DNA from: Portibacter marinus
GTDB lineage: Bacteria > Bacteroidota > Bacteroidia > Chitinophagales > Saprospiraceae
Assembly (NCBI RefSeq): GCF_021533195.1
Contig: NZ_JAJNKB010000008.1
Span: 182,026-246,025, forward strand
Direction: 5' to 3'
DNA length: 64,000 nt
Both the position numbers and the translations under genes were made by a program. Shown here piece after piece: positions 18,693-27,332 of the stretch. The notes below the pieces were generated by a model. That model did not search any database and was not told the origin of the DNA. It saw only the letters and a program-made list of their open reading frames with translations. Each line of letters begins with the position of its first letter. Position 1 is the stretch's first letter.

Positions 18693-19975
18693 TCAAACCT
18701 GAGTATTTTGACGGGCTGTAGCTTAGAAATGATATAGGTAGGAAGGGTCAGGAACAATAAAATGACCAGAAAGGCGACCAGATTGATTAATAGAATCGTG
18801 GTCACATTCATATTCACAGGAGCCACCGATAAATAATAATTGGTTTCATCCAACTTAATAAAACCGGTATGTTTTTGAAGTTGGCACAAACCAACTCCCA
18901 AAATATTCCCAATCAGTAAGCCGTAAAGAATAATATATCCTGAATAGTAGAGAAATATCTTTCGAATATTCCAGTTTGTCATCCCCAGAGCTTTCAAAGT
19001 TCCGATCATTTTGGATCGTTCTATAATCAGTATCAATACAGAAGTAATCATATTGATTAATGCTACTAAGATCATCAACACTAAAATCACTCCACCGTTA
19101 AAGTCCTGTAAATCCAACCATTCGAAAATGTTAGGAAACTTATCCCTGATGGTTTCAGAAAATAACTTGGTAGGGAGAATTTCAACTGTTATATATTCAT
19201 TGATGGTAGCCAAATTGTCAAGGTTGCCAAGGATGATTTCATAACCAGCTACCTGATTCTTGTTCCATAAGAGCAGTTCCTGCACCTTACTGATGTCGGC
19301 TATGATAAACTTTCTGTCATATTCCTCTAATCCCGTTCTGTAAGTTCCCACAATTTTGACCCGTCTTTTAATTTGCTCACCATTTTTAATGATGTTCAGA
19401 ATAACATAGTCATCAATATCAACTCTAAGCCGCTCGGAAATTCGAGTAGAAACCAGAATCTCCTCAGGTGAGGCGATTTTTCTACCTTCCTGAATATATT
19501 GTTCAAGTTGGTCCCAGTCATAGTTGTCTCCCAATCCACGAACGATCACCCCGTCGAATTCTGTCTTTGACTCAATGATTGCTGGAACCATGGCGAAAGG
19601 GTAAACACTTTTGATGTCGACGTCCATGGTTTTAAAAGAAAACTTTCCTGGAATATTTCTTCCCAGTATGGTTAGAGGCCTTTGATAGTGAATGGATTCA
19701 AGAGTATCCAGGTCATACAGAAAATCTTGATTCATCTCAATGGGCGAGGCTTCAATACTTCGGGAAACATTGTAATCGGTAATATGAATGTGGCCCCAGA
19801 AACCAAATATCTTGTCAGATATTTCCTTTTTAAACCCAGAAATCATAGAAAAAGCGACGATCATTACTGTTAGAGAAAGTGCAACTGCAAAAATCGCTAT
19901 CCTTATGATCCAATTTGTAAAGCTTTTATTGCCGGCAAATGCGACTTTCGTTGCAATAAATCTGGAAGTATTCAT
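18689..19975 (-). CDS. FtsX/LolE-type ABC transporter permease
   Basis: A 428-residue membrane protein with one N-terminal helix (residues about 23-46), a large periplasmic MacB-PCD-like domain, and three C-terminal helices of the FtsX fold, including the block LALINMITSVLILIIERSKMIGTLKALGM. This is the build of LolC/LolE, which release lipoproteins from the inner membrane with the ATPase LolD. No LolD gene is adjacent, as is common in Bacteroidota. The family also includes other MacB-like exporters, so the substrate stays open. Its stop overlaps the start of the HExxH gene by four bases. Confidence 0.85.
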   Translation of the reverse strand: MNTSRFIATKVAFAGNKSFTNWIIRIAIFAVALSLTVMIVAFSMISGFKKEISDKIFGFWGHIHITDYNVSRSIEASPIEMNQDFLYDLDTLESIHYQRPLTILGRNIPGKFSFKTMDVDIKSVYPFAMVPAIIESKTEFDGVIVRGLGDNYDWDQLEQYIQEGRKIASPEEILVSTRISERLRVDIDDYVILNIIKNGEQIKRRVKIVGTYRTGLEEYDRKFIIADISKVQELLLWNKNQVAGYEIILGNLDNLATINEYITVEILPTKLFSETIRDKFPNIFEWLDLQDFNGGVILVLMILVALINMITSVLILIIERSKMIGTLKALGMTNWNIRKIFLYYSGYIILYGLLIGNILGVGLCQLQKHTGFIKLDETNYYLSVAPVNMNVTTILLINLVAFLVILLFLTLPTYIISKLQPVKILRFE

Positions 19976-20013
19976 TTGGCGTAATAATACACTATTTTTT
20001 ATATCGAAAATAA

Positions 20014-20021
20014 TACTTTTG
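20014..20021 (+). promoter_or_regulatory. Putative -7 promoter box for tyrS
   Basis: TACTTTTG, a full TAnnTTTG match, lies 19 bases before the tyrS ATG in the 65-base divergent gap. The same octamer followed by C recurs before the TPR gene and purK. Confidence 0.45.
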
Positions 20022-20040
20022 CAATCTAATTATAGATCAT

Positions 20041-21318
20041 ATGAATTTCATAGATGAATTAAGATGGCGGGGTATGTTACATGATATGACGCCAGGTGTC
20101 GAGGATTTATTGTCTAATGAAAGTGTGGTAGGTTATATTGGTTTTGACCCAACTGCTCCATCAATGACCATCGGCAACTATGTACAAATTATGCTTCTGA
20201 CCCTTTTTCAAAAACATGGGCATACACCTATTGTGCTGATGGGTGGTGCCACCGGAAGGATTGGAGACCCTTCTGGAAAAGATCAGGAAAGACAGCTAAA
20301 ATCTTATGAAGAACTGGATTCTAATCTTGAATTTCAAAAAAAGCAAGCCGAAAAATTTTTGGACTTTGAGCATAGATCCAACGCTGCCCGGCTGGTCAAC
20401 AATCTTGATTTTTATAAAGACATGAATGTTCTTGATTTTTTAAGGATTGTTGGCAAAAATCTGACGGTTAATTACATGCTGTCAAAAGATTCTGTTAAAA
20501 ATCGGTTGGAAAGCGGACTTTCATTCACGGAATTTAGCTATCAGCTATTACAAGCCTATGATTTTTTGTGTTTATTCAGACAGGAGAATTGCGTTTTGCA
20601 AATGGGTGGTTCAGATCAATGGGGCAACATCACGTCAGGGACAGAATTCATCAGGCGAAATACAGAGGAGGGTAAGGCACACGCTGTGACCACTCCCCTA
20701 CTGACCAAAGCTGACGGTTCTAAGTTTGGCAAGTCCACCGAAGGAAATATATGGTTAGACCCTGAAATGACCTCACCTTACAAGTTTTATCAATTTTGGA
20801 TCAATGCCGCTGATGATGATATTGGAAAGTACATGAGATACTTTACATTGAAATCCAGAGAAGAGGTAGAAAGCATCGAAAAGGAATATGCAGATAATCC
20901 ACAGGCATACAAAAGAATTCTTGCAGAAGAGTTGACCCGTAGAATTCACGGAGATGAAGACTATGAAGCAGTACTCAATGTTTCAGAGTTACTTTTTAAT
21001 AAAAAGGCCGGCGTAGAATACGTTCAGAAACTCGATGTCAGGTCGCTTCGAAGCATTAGTAAAGAAATACCTAGTTACGAAATCTCTGCTTCGGACCTTT
21101 CGAATGGAATTGCCATGGATGAGCTGCTTACTGAAAAAGCTTCTGTTTTCAATTCTAAAAGTGAAGTGAGGAGAGCTGTGAAGTCCAATGCCGTAGCTCT
21201 AAACAAGGAAAAAGTCAAAGACTTTGACCAGACGGTTACTACGGATGATACCCTTCATGGTCAATATATTCTTGGGGAAAATGGAAAGAAAAATCAATTC
21301 ATTTTACAAATTGTCTAA
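20041..21318 (+). CDS. tyrS: Tyrosyl-tRNA synthetase
   Basis: A 425-residue class I aminoacyl-tRNA synthetase that charges tRNA-Tyr. The HIGH-equivalent is SMTIGNYV (residues 41-48), with Asn in place of the last His, and the KMSKS-equivalent is KFGKS in DGSKFGKSTEG. The Rossmann core has GGSDQWGNITSG for tyrosine and ATP binding, and the C-terminus carries an S4-like RNA-binding domain with SEVRRAVKSNAV. Length is normal. The last base of its stop codon is the first base of the next gene's ATG, so the methyltransferase is probably in the same transcript. Confidence 0.97.
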   Translation: MNFIDELRWRGMLHDMTPGVEDLLSNESVVGYIGFDPTAPSMTIGNYVQIMLLTLFQKHGHTPIVLMGGATGRIGDPSGKDQERQLKSYEELDSNLEFQKKQAEKFLDFEHRSNAARLVNNLDFYKDMNVLDFLRIVGKNLTVNYMLSKDSVKNRLESGLSFTEFSYQLLQAYDFLCLFRQENCVLQMGGSDQWGNITSGTEFIRRNTEEGKAHAVTTPLLTKADGSKFGKSTEGNIWLDPEMTSPYKFYQFWINAADDDIGKYMRYFTLKSREEVESIEKEYADNPQAYKRILAEELTRRIHGDEDYEAVLNVSELLFNKKAGVEYVQKLDVRSLRSISKEIPSYEISASDLSNGIAMDELLTEKASVFNSKSEVRRAVKSNAVALNKEKVKDFDQTVTTDDTLHGQYILGENGKKNQFILQIV

Positions 21319-22130
21319 TGAGTCTCCGTAGACTTTATTATGCGCTTCCCCCTAACATTCGACTTCTGTTACGAAAGGTGGTCTATGCTCCCTTGGACTT
21401 ATTTGGTCAAGACCAATATGATAGTGGACTGAAGGTGCCTCCCCGTGGTTTAATCTACACAGGGTCAGGTGACTTTAAAGAAACAGGGGAACGGTTTGTT
21501 TCTTACTTTAAAAAGTATGGACTTAGGCCAAATGATAATGTACTTGATATTGGATCTGGAATAGGTAGGATCGCATTACCCCTTTGCGGATTTCTAAAAG
21601 GCCAATATGTTGGTTTAGACATCATGCCCCAAGGCATCAACTGGTGTAAGAAAAACATTACCTCCAAATGCGATAATTTTGAATTTCGACTCATTAAGGC
21701 TAAGAATGACCTTTACAACGATCAAGGACTGGATGCTATAGACATCAAATTTCCTGTGGCTGACAACCATTTTAATTTTGCCTGTCTTATTTCAGTATTT
21801 ACGCATATGCTACCAGACGAAGTAGAGCATTATCTGGAACAAATTCATAAAAGCCTAAGCAGCGATGGCATATGCTTCAGTACATTTTTTATTTTCGAAA
21901 GTCCAAATGAGCTTAAAACCAATAATTTCCTTGAATTCCATATGCAGGATGCACGATATGCTTTAATGGATGAATCCGTAAAATCAGCTAATGTGGCTTA
22001 TAACAAGACTTATCTGTGGTCAATATTTGTTCAAAAGGGTTTTGACGTTCTTGATTATCGTCCTGGTAAATGGAAAGACATTTTAGCCCCAGATGATTTT
22101 CAGGATTTTGTAGTCCTTAAAAAAAGATAA
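21318..22130 (+). CDS. Class I SAM-dependent methyltransferase
   Basis: A 270-residue protein with the Rossmann motif I VLDIGSGIGRIALPL, acidic motif II in VGLDIMP and the later FNFACLISVFTHMLPDEVEHYL segment typical of methyltransferase family 11/25 domains. About 70 residues precede the SAM fold. The substrate cannot be told from sequence; the basic start (MSLRRLYYALPPNIRLLLRK) might contact a lipid or nucleic acid. It follows tyrS with a one-base overlap and is followed three bases later by a PLP enzyme gene, so the three probably form an operon without an obvious shared pathway. Confidence 0.85.
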   Translation: MSLRRLYYALPPNIRLLLRKVVYAPLDLFGQDQYDSGLKVPPRGLIYTGSGDFKETGERFVSYFKKYGLRPNDNVLDIGSGIGRIALPLCGFLKGQYVGLDIMPQGINWCKKNITSKCDNFEFRLIKAKNDLYNDQGLDAIDIKFPVADNHFNFACLISVFTHMLPDEVEHYLEQIHKSLSSDGICFSTFFIFESPNELKTNNFLEFHMQDARYALMDESVKSANVAYNKTYLWSIFVQKGFDVLDYRPGKWKDILAPDDFQDFVVLKKR

Positions 22131-22133
22131 AAA

Positions 22134-23315
22134 ATGAAGGATAGTTTAAGCTATATATTGAATCATTTAGGAGAAGAAAGAAGTAAATATTTCAATGCAG
22201 TATCACCTCCTATCATACAAACCAGTAATTTTGTGTTTGATTCTTTTGACCAATTCAGGAATGCGATTGCGAATGAAGATCGAAGCCATATTTATACCAG
22301 GGGAAATAACCCCACTGTACAAATTTTACGAAAAAAAGTAGCTGCTTTAGAAAAGACCGAGGATGCGTTGGCTTTTGCCAGCGGGTCTGGAGCCATTGCA
22401 GCGGCTGTTATGACATTCATTAGATCTGGCGACCACGTGGTATGTGTTGACAATCCTTATAGCTGGACGAAGACACTTTTTAATATGGTCTTACCCAAAT
22501 TCGGGGTGAGTGTGACTTATGTTGACGGAAGATCCCTTTCGAACATAGAAAGCGCAATAAGACCTCAGACCAAAATTCTTTATCTCGAGAGCCCCAATAC
22601 AGCGACTTTTGCCTTGCAGGATTTGAATGAATGCGCAAAACTTGCTAAAAAGCATGAAATTATGACGATGATTGACAACAGTTATTGCTCTCCCATTTAC
22701 CAAAATCCATCTGATTACGGTATTGACCTCGTTTTACATTCCGGCACCAAATATCTGAATGGTCATAGTGATGTCGTATGTGGCTTCGTTTGTGGATCGC
22801 ATGCTCATGTCAAACAAATATTCCAATTTGCTACCATGACCATGGGCAACATTCTAGGGCCCGCTGAAGCTGCACTGGTCTTACGAGGATTACGCACCCT
22901 TGACCTACGTGTACATAGGTCGCATATGACGACGCTTGAGGTGGTGGCTTACTTAAAAAGTCATCCAGCCGTCGACAGCGTCCTTTATCCATGGGATGAA
23001 TCGTTCGCACAGTTTGAATTGGCAAAACAGCAAATGAAAGGAGCAGGTGGTTTGTTTTCTATCATTCTGGACACAGATAATAGAGAGAAGATTGAGCAAT
23101 TCTGTGAAGCACTCAACACTTTCTTATTTGCTGTATCCTGGGGAGGGCATGAATCTCTTATTCTTCCTTTTTGTAGTTTATTAGATATACCAGGACATCC
23201 TGACCCTGAAGTTCCGGTCAATCTCATTCGATTTTACATTGGGCTGGAAGACGCAGATTATTTAATACAAGATCTGAAGCAAGCCTTTGAAGCTACTTTC
23301 CCATCGCTTTCCTGA
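22134..23315 (+). CDS. Trans-sulfuration PLP enzyme (cystathionine lyase/synthase family)
   Basis: A 393-residue Cys/Met-metabolism PLP enzyme. It has YTRGNNPT (55-61 region, phosphate-binding Tyr54 and Arg56), FASGSGAIAA, Asp181 in DNSYCSP, and the PLP lysine Lys206 in LHSGTKYLNGHSD. Substrate specificity among cystathionine beta-lyase, gamma-lyase, gamma-synthase and O-acetylhomoserine sulfhydrylase cannot be settled from these motifs, so no symbol is given. It lies directly behind the methyltransferase gene. Its 3' end overlaps the convergent MazG-like gene by 23 bases. Confidence 0.88.
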   Translation: MKDSLSYILNHLGEERSKYFNAVSPPIIQTSNFVFDSFDQFRNAIANEDRSHIYTRGNNPTVQILRKKVAALEKTEDALAFASGSGAIAAAVMTFIRSGDHVVCVDNPYSWTKTLFNMVLPKFGVSVTYVDGRSLSNIESAIRPQTKILYLESPNTATFALQDLNECAKLAKKHEIMTMIDNSYCSPIYQNPSDYGIDLVLHSGTKYLNGHSDVVCGFVCGSHAHVKQIFQFATMTMGNILGPAEAALVLRGLRTLDLRVHRSHMTTLEVVAYLKSHPAVDSVLYPWDESFAQFELAKQQMKGAGGLFSIILDTDNREKIEQFCEALNTFLFAVSWGGHESLILPFCSLLDIPGHPDPEVPVNLIRFYIGLEDADYLIQDLKQAFEATFPSLS

Positions 23316-23763
23316 TGTCAGCAGGACTGTAATTGACTGATTTTAGAACTTTTCCATCCTCTATTCTGTATACCAGGTATTCACCGTTGCTTTCTACAAT
23401 TTCAGATACCATCCCTTTATGTTCAGAGTAGTGCAACTGTGTGGTCTTCGCTTCCTCCATCGTTTTGCACGTTTTACTCATATTTGATCTTTGCACTTCG
23501 TCAAAAATATGTTTAAACTTTTCGCCTAATCCGAATTCTAAAATAGCACCTGAAAGCACGTATTGCAGATCTGCCAGAGCGTCAGCCACTTCCACGATAT
23601 CTTTATCTTCTATAGCCTCTTTTAATTCATTCAGTTCTTCCTGTATCAAATTTACCCTCAATGCACATCTTTTATGAGATGGTATAATAGGTTCAGACTC
23701 AATCGGAAGTTTGAATGTCTTATGAAAATCTGCGACCGCATTTAACGCTTTTGGTTCCTCCAT
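23293..23763 (-). CDS. MazG-like (PRA-PH) pyrophosphohydrolase
   Basis: A 156-residue protein. The four-helix MazG/HisE-like part has the metal-binding pattern Glu-Glu-x-x-Glu in IQEELNELKEAIED and the later EVADALADLQYVL, which together bind Mg2+ and a nucleotide pyrophosphate. A C-terminal extension of about 45 residues (from EHKGMVSEIVES onward) is a small beta-rich piece common to Bacteroidota members. It probably hydrolyses a non-canonical NTP or related pyrophosphate; the exact substrate is unknown. It is a single gene with its own upstream region. Confidence 0.8.
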   Translation of the reverse strand: MEEPKALNAVADFHKTFKLPIESEPIIPSHKRCALRVNLIQEELNELKEAIEDKDIVEVADALADLQYVLSGAILEFGLGEKFKHIFDEVQRSNMSKTCKTMEEAKTTQLHYSEHKGMVSEIVESNGEYLVYRIEDGKVLKSVNYSPADIRKAMGK

Positions 23764-23872
23764 ATCAAATTTTATTTACAATACCGCATTCCTGAATTGC
23801 AATGCGCCAGCATTTCTATGAGACGCTAAAAAACAAAATTGTATTTTTAAATCCTATAATATGTTACGATTT

Positions 23873-24982
23873 ATGTCGAAGATCAGTAGGAAAAAGTTTT
23901 TAAAGTCAGCAGGAACGCTTGGAGTTATGGGCATTGTGGCGGGATCTTGTGCCAATATCGAGCGTGAAAAGCAGAATAATTTCGCCGAAAAGCCTGAATA
24001 TGAATGGAAAATTGTGACCACCTGGCCACCTAATTTCCCTGTTGTTGGAGAGGGATGCAACCTTCTTGCCGATTGGGTGTACAAAATGTCAGGTGGCAGA
24101 ATGAAAATTTCGGTATATGGGAGTGGTGAATTGGTGCCGGGATTAGAATGTTTCGACGCTGTCAGTATGGGTGCAGTCGAAATGGGCCATGGAGCTGGTT
24201 ATTATTGGGTGGGTAAATTTCCTGCGTCGCAATTTTTTACAACAGTTCCATTCGGTATGAATGCTCAAGAATTCAATGCCTGGATGTATGGTGGTAATGG
24301 CATGAGTCTTTGGAAGGAAGTATATGAAGATTACAACCTGGTTCCCATGCCTGCAGGAAATACTGGTTTTCAAATGGGGGGATGGTTTAACAAAGAAATC
24401 AACACTATCGCTGATCTCAAAGGGCTCAAAATGCGTATTCCCGGATTGGGAGGAAAAGTCCTGGCAAAGGCCGGAGGCACTCCTGTTGTTTCTGCAGGCA
24501 GCGAGATTTACACCAATCTGGAAAGAGGTGTAATAGATGCTACAGAGTGGATCGGTCCATATCACGATTATTTAATGGGCTTTCATGAAATAGCCAAGTA
24601 TTATTACACACCCGGATGGCATGAACCACAAGCCTGTCTTGAATTAATTATCAATAAGAAGAAATTTGACAGCTTGCCAGAAGACCTGCAGGTCATCATT
24701 GAAACCGCTGCTGCACGTTCCAACATGTGGATGCTGTCTCAGTTTGTTGCGAAGAATAATGAATATCTGCAAAAGATCAAGAGTGAAAGTGATGTAGAAC
24801 TAAGGACCTTTCCCGATGAGGTTTTAAACGCGCTTAAAGGTTATACTGAAGAAGCAATCACTGAAATTATAGATCGTGATGATGTGAGCAGGAAGGTTTA
24901 TGAAGATCAAAAGCAATTTAGGAAAGGGGTCAGTCAATGGTCACAAATTTCTGAAAAAATGTTTTTTGACAAGTTGATTTAG
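23873..24982 (+). CDS. dctP: TRAP transporter substrate-binding protein (DctP family)
   Basis: About 369 residues starting at the ATG at 23873 (MSKISRKKFLKSAG); an ATG four codons upstream is less likely. The N-terminus is a twin-arginine-like signal (SRKKFLK, Arg-Lys rather than Arg-Arg) followed by a lipobox-like AGSC, so it is probably a lipid-anchored periplasmic protein. The fold blocks GSGELVPGLECFDAVSMGAVEMGHG and FTTVPFGMNAQEFNAW match the TakP-type alpha-keto acid binders. It converges on dctM with a four-base overlap, so it is not in the same transcript as its permeases. Confidence 0.9.
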   Translation: MSKISRKKFLKSAGTLGVMGIVAGSCANIEREKQNNFAEKPEYEWKIVTTWPPNFPVVGEGCNLLADWVYKMSGGRMKISVYGSGELVPGLECFDAVSMGAVEMGHGAGYYWVGKFPASQFFTTVPFGMNAQEFNAWMYGGNGMSLWKEVYEDYNLVPMPAGNTGFQMGGWFNKEINTIADLKGLKMRIPGLGGKVLAKAGGTPVVSAGSEIYTNLERGVIDATEWIGPYHDYLMGFHEIAKYYYTPGWHEPQACLELIINKKKFDSLPEDLQVIIETAAARSNMWMLSQFVAKNNEYLQKIKSESDVELRTFPDEVLNALKGYTEEAITEIIDRDDVSRKVYEDQKQFRKGVSQWSQISEKMFFDKLI

Positions 24983-26274
24983 TAAACACCTAATAATCCG
25001 GGCCAGATTAAAACGGCCATTAGAAGGATTACCTGAAGTATTAAGAATGGAATAACACCTCTGTAAATATCTATGGTTTTAACCTCCGGGGGGGCAACAC
25101 TCTTCAAATAGAATAACGAAAATCCGAATGGAGGGGTTAAAAATGAAGTTTGAAGATTCAAAGCGATCAGGATACCAATCCATATCAAGTTCATTTCAAA
25201 TTCTATAAATATCGGAGTAACAACCGGGACAATGATGAAAATGATTTCTATGAAGTCAATGAAGAAGCCTGCTATAAAAATGACCAGCATGACAATCAAT
25301 AAGAACACCATCGGGCCCATGCTAGAAGTCTGTATGACTTCTATTAAAAAACGATCACCTTCCAAGCCTCTGAAGACCAATGAAAAAGTCGTTGCACCTA
25401 ACAGGATCATAAAAACCATGCTCGTTAAGTGTGTGGTCTCCTGTGCCACATCCTTGAGTACTTTGATGGAAAAGCGCCTCTGAATTGCAGCAAGCAATAC
25501 CGCACCCAGTGCGCCAACAGCGGCAGCTTCTGTAGGACTCGCTATTCCGTAAAATATGGAACCCAATACAGCTAGGATCAGAAGTATGGGCATGATAAAT
25601 GCCTTCGCTACCTTCAAATAGAAATCATCCGATTTATATTTTGCGATCTCTTCGGCTGGAACTGCAGGAGCTAAATCAGGCTTGAGATGTGCCATGATCA
25701 AAATATAAACAATGTACATGCCCACCAGTATCATTCCCGGTACAATAGCTGCTGCGAAAAGTTGACCCACAGATACATTCAGAACACTACCCAGTAAAAC
25801 CAACACTACTGACGGAGGAATAATCTGACCTAGAGTACCAGAGGAAGAAATAACACCAGTCGCTAATGAAGGTTTATAACCACGCCTTAACATAGTAGGG
25901 AGGCTGATTAAACCCATCGTGATAACTGTAGCCCCAACGATTCCAGTGGAAGCGGCAAGTAAGGCGCCAACTATGATAACAGATATGGCTAATCCTCCTC
26001 TTACCCGACCAAATAAAATAGACATGGTATCCAATAAATTGGATGCCAATCCTGACTTTTCGAGCATCAGGCCCATGAACACGAATAGCGGAACCGCCAA
26101 CAGAACGTAATTCTGCATGATGCCCATGATCCTAAATGGTAGCAAAAGAAAAAAATCGGGGATGGTCAAAGCCCCTACTAAAATAGATAATCCTGCCAAG
26201 GTGAAAGCCACGGGATATCCAGCTAGAATGAGGACAAAAATAAGAACGAAAAGAAGTATTGCGACTAATTCCAT
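24979..26274 (-). CDS. dctM: TRAP transporter large permease (DctM)
   Basis: A 431-residue membrane protein with about 12 hydrophobic segments and the family motifs VPLFVFMG, GIVGATVITMG, GTLGQIIPPSVVLVLLG and SPTEAAAVGALGA. It forms the transport unit with DctQ and takes organic acids delivered by DctP, driven by the sodium or proton gradient. Its start overlaps the dctQ end by ten bases. Confidence 0.94.
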   Translation of the reverse strand: MELVAILLFVLIFVLILAGYPVAFTLAGLSILVGALTIPDFFLLLPFRIMGIMQNYVLLAVPLFVFMGLMLEKSGLASNLLDTMSILFGRVRGGLAISVIIVGALLAASTGIVGATVITMGLISLPTMLRRGYKPSLATGVISSSGTLGQIIPPSVVLVLLGSVLNVSVGQLFAAAIVPGMILVGMYIVYILIMAHLKPDLAPAVPAEEIAKYKSDDFYLKVAKAFIMPILLILAVLGSIFYGIASPTEAAAVGALGAVLLAAIQRRFSIKVLKDVAQETTHLTSMVFMILLGATTFSLVFRGLEGDRFLIEVIQTSSMGPMVFLLIVMLVIFIAGFFIDFIEIIFIIVPVVTPIFIEFEMNLIWIGILIALNLQTSFLTPPFGFSLFYLKSVAPPEVKTIDIYRGVIPFLILQVILLMAVLIWPGLLGVY

Positions 26275-26732
26275 TTCAAATGCTTCAACTTCTCAACTGA
26301 ATCTATCACGGCTTGTATAAGCAATAGCACAAATCCTAATGCTATGATATATTTGATAACATATCTGGCAGGAAGACCATTCGGATCAGGAGAACCTTCC
26401 AGGTATGAAAATGAAACATTGGCATACTTAACGGATGCATAAATTACCACAATGCACCACGGAATTAGGAACAAGATATTTCCAATTAAATCTATCCACA
26501 TTTTCCGTTCTTCACTGAACTTCTGATAGAATAAATCCACTCTTACATGTTTGTCATGCTTAAAAGTGTATGATGCTCCCAAGAGAAAAACTGCTGCAAA
26601 AATGTGCCATTCCAACTCTATAACCCATTTCTCAGTTACGTTCAGAACATATCGCAATATTACATCGAGGCAAATCAGCAGTACCAGCGCCACATTCAAC
26701 CAGGAAATCCAGGAACCAATTTTATTGATCAT
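26265..26732 (-). CDS. dctQ: TRAP transporter small permease (DctQ)
   Basis: About 155 residues with four membrane helices, starting MINKIGSWISWLNVALVLLICLDV in the usual DctQ style and with WHIFAAVFLLGASYTFKHDKHVRVD in the middle. It pairs with DctM, whose gene overlaps its 3' end. The ATG at 26732 is preferred to the TTG three codons upstream. A TAnnTTTG box ends only six bases before it. Confidence 0.9.
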   Translation of the reverse strand: MINKIGSWISWLNVALVLLICLDVILRYVLNVTEKWVIELEWHIFAAVFLLGASYTFKHDKHVRVDLFYQKFSEERKMWIDLIGNILFLIPWCIVVIYASVKYANVSFSYLEGSPDPNGLPARYVIKYIIALGFVLLLIQAVIDSVEKLKHLKWN

Positions 26733-26738
26733 ACGAAT

Positions 26739-26746
26739 CAAATATA
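26739..26746 (-). promoter_or_regulatory. Putative -7 promoter box for dctQM
   Basis: Minus-strand TATATTTG matches TAnnTTTG six bases before the dctQ ATG. If used, the mRNA would be nearly leaderless. Chance occurrence is possible in AT-rich DNA. Confidence 0.3.
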
Positions 26747-26840
26747 AGCTTATGCCACAAATTGTGTTAAAGTGCGTTAAAAATATTCAATCTTCAAGCA
26801 TGTATTTTGTTACATTCGTTATAAAAGAAAATTCTGATTT

Positions 26841-27233
26841 ATGAAAAAGACATTAATAGCTTTGACCATTTTTATAGGGCTTGGTCAATATGCGCATACA
26901 CAAATCTACATTGACGGGAAGGAATTAAGAGAAGATGAAACCCATTATATAGAGATAGAATTTTTCAATACGATAGGAACAGCAGATGTTAAAATGCTGA
27001 TAGATTTCGGGCAAAACGTTGGCTTCCTGGATCGAAGAAATCGTATTGTGTCTGACTCTCGAGGGAAAGCGCTCATATTCAACAGTCCTGTACACGGTTT
27101 AAATTGGTTGTATAGCAAAGGATATGAAGTTCTAAACGTTTACAACCCAAAATCAGGTGGAACTACTGTTAATACCGACTTGCTTTATCTGATTCAAAAG
27201 AGAAAAGACGTTGAAAGTAATTCGCCTGAATAA
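26841..27233 (+). CDS. Small secreted protein of unknown function
   Basis: 130 residues. A signal peptide (MKKTLIALTIFIGLGQYAHTQ) precedes a compact part that begins IYIDGKELREDETHYIEIEF and contains FFNTIGTADVKMLIDFGQNVGF. I do not recognise a family. The exported part has no cysteines and no sorting domain, so it is probably periplasmic. It stands alone between the divergent dctQM and the terminator shared with the OmpA gene. Confidence 0.7.
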   Translation: MKKTLIALTIFIGLGQYAHTQIYIDGKELREDETHYIEIEFFNTIGTADVKMLIDFGQNVGFLDRRNRIVSDSRGKALIFNSPVHGLNWLYSKGYEVLNVYNPKSGGTTVNTDLLYLIQKRKDVESNSPE

Positions 27234-27254
27234 GCAGATCCTTAGCAATTGTAA

Positions 27255-27297
27255 ATAAAAAAACGTGAATAGATTTCATTCTATTCACGTTTTTTAT
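27255..27297. terminator. Bidirectional terminator
   Basis: Long stem AAAAAACGTGAATAGA / TCTATTCACGTTTTTT with a short loop between the converging small secreted gene and the OmpA/TSP3 gene. Confidence 0.9.
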
Positions 27298-27332
27298 TGT
27301 GCCTTTTAAACCGTAGAAGTTGAACGATCTCT

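Noticed and set aside
24143..24565. Minus-strand frame of 140 codons
   Set aside because: Antisense to dctP, no recognisable domain.
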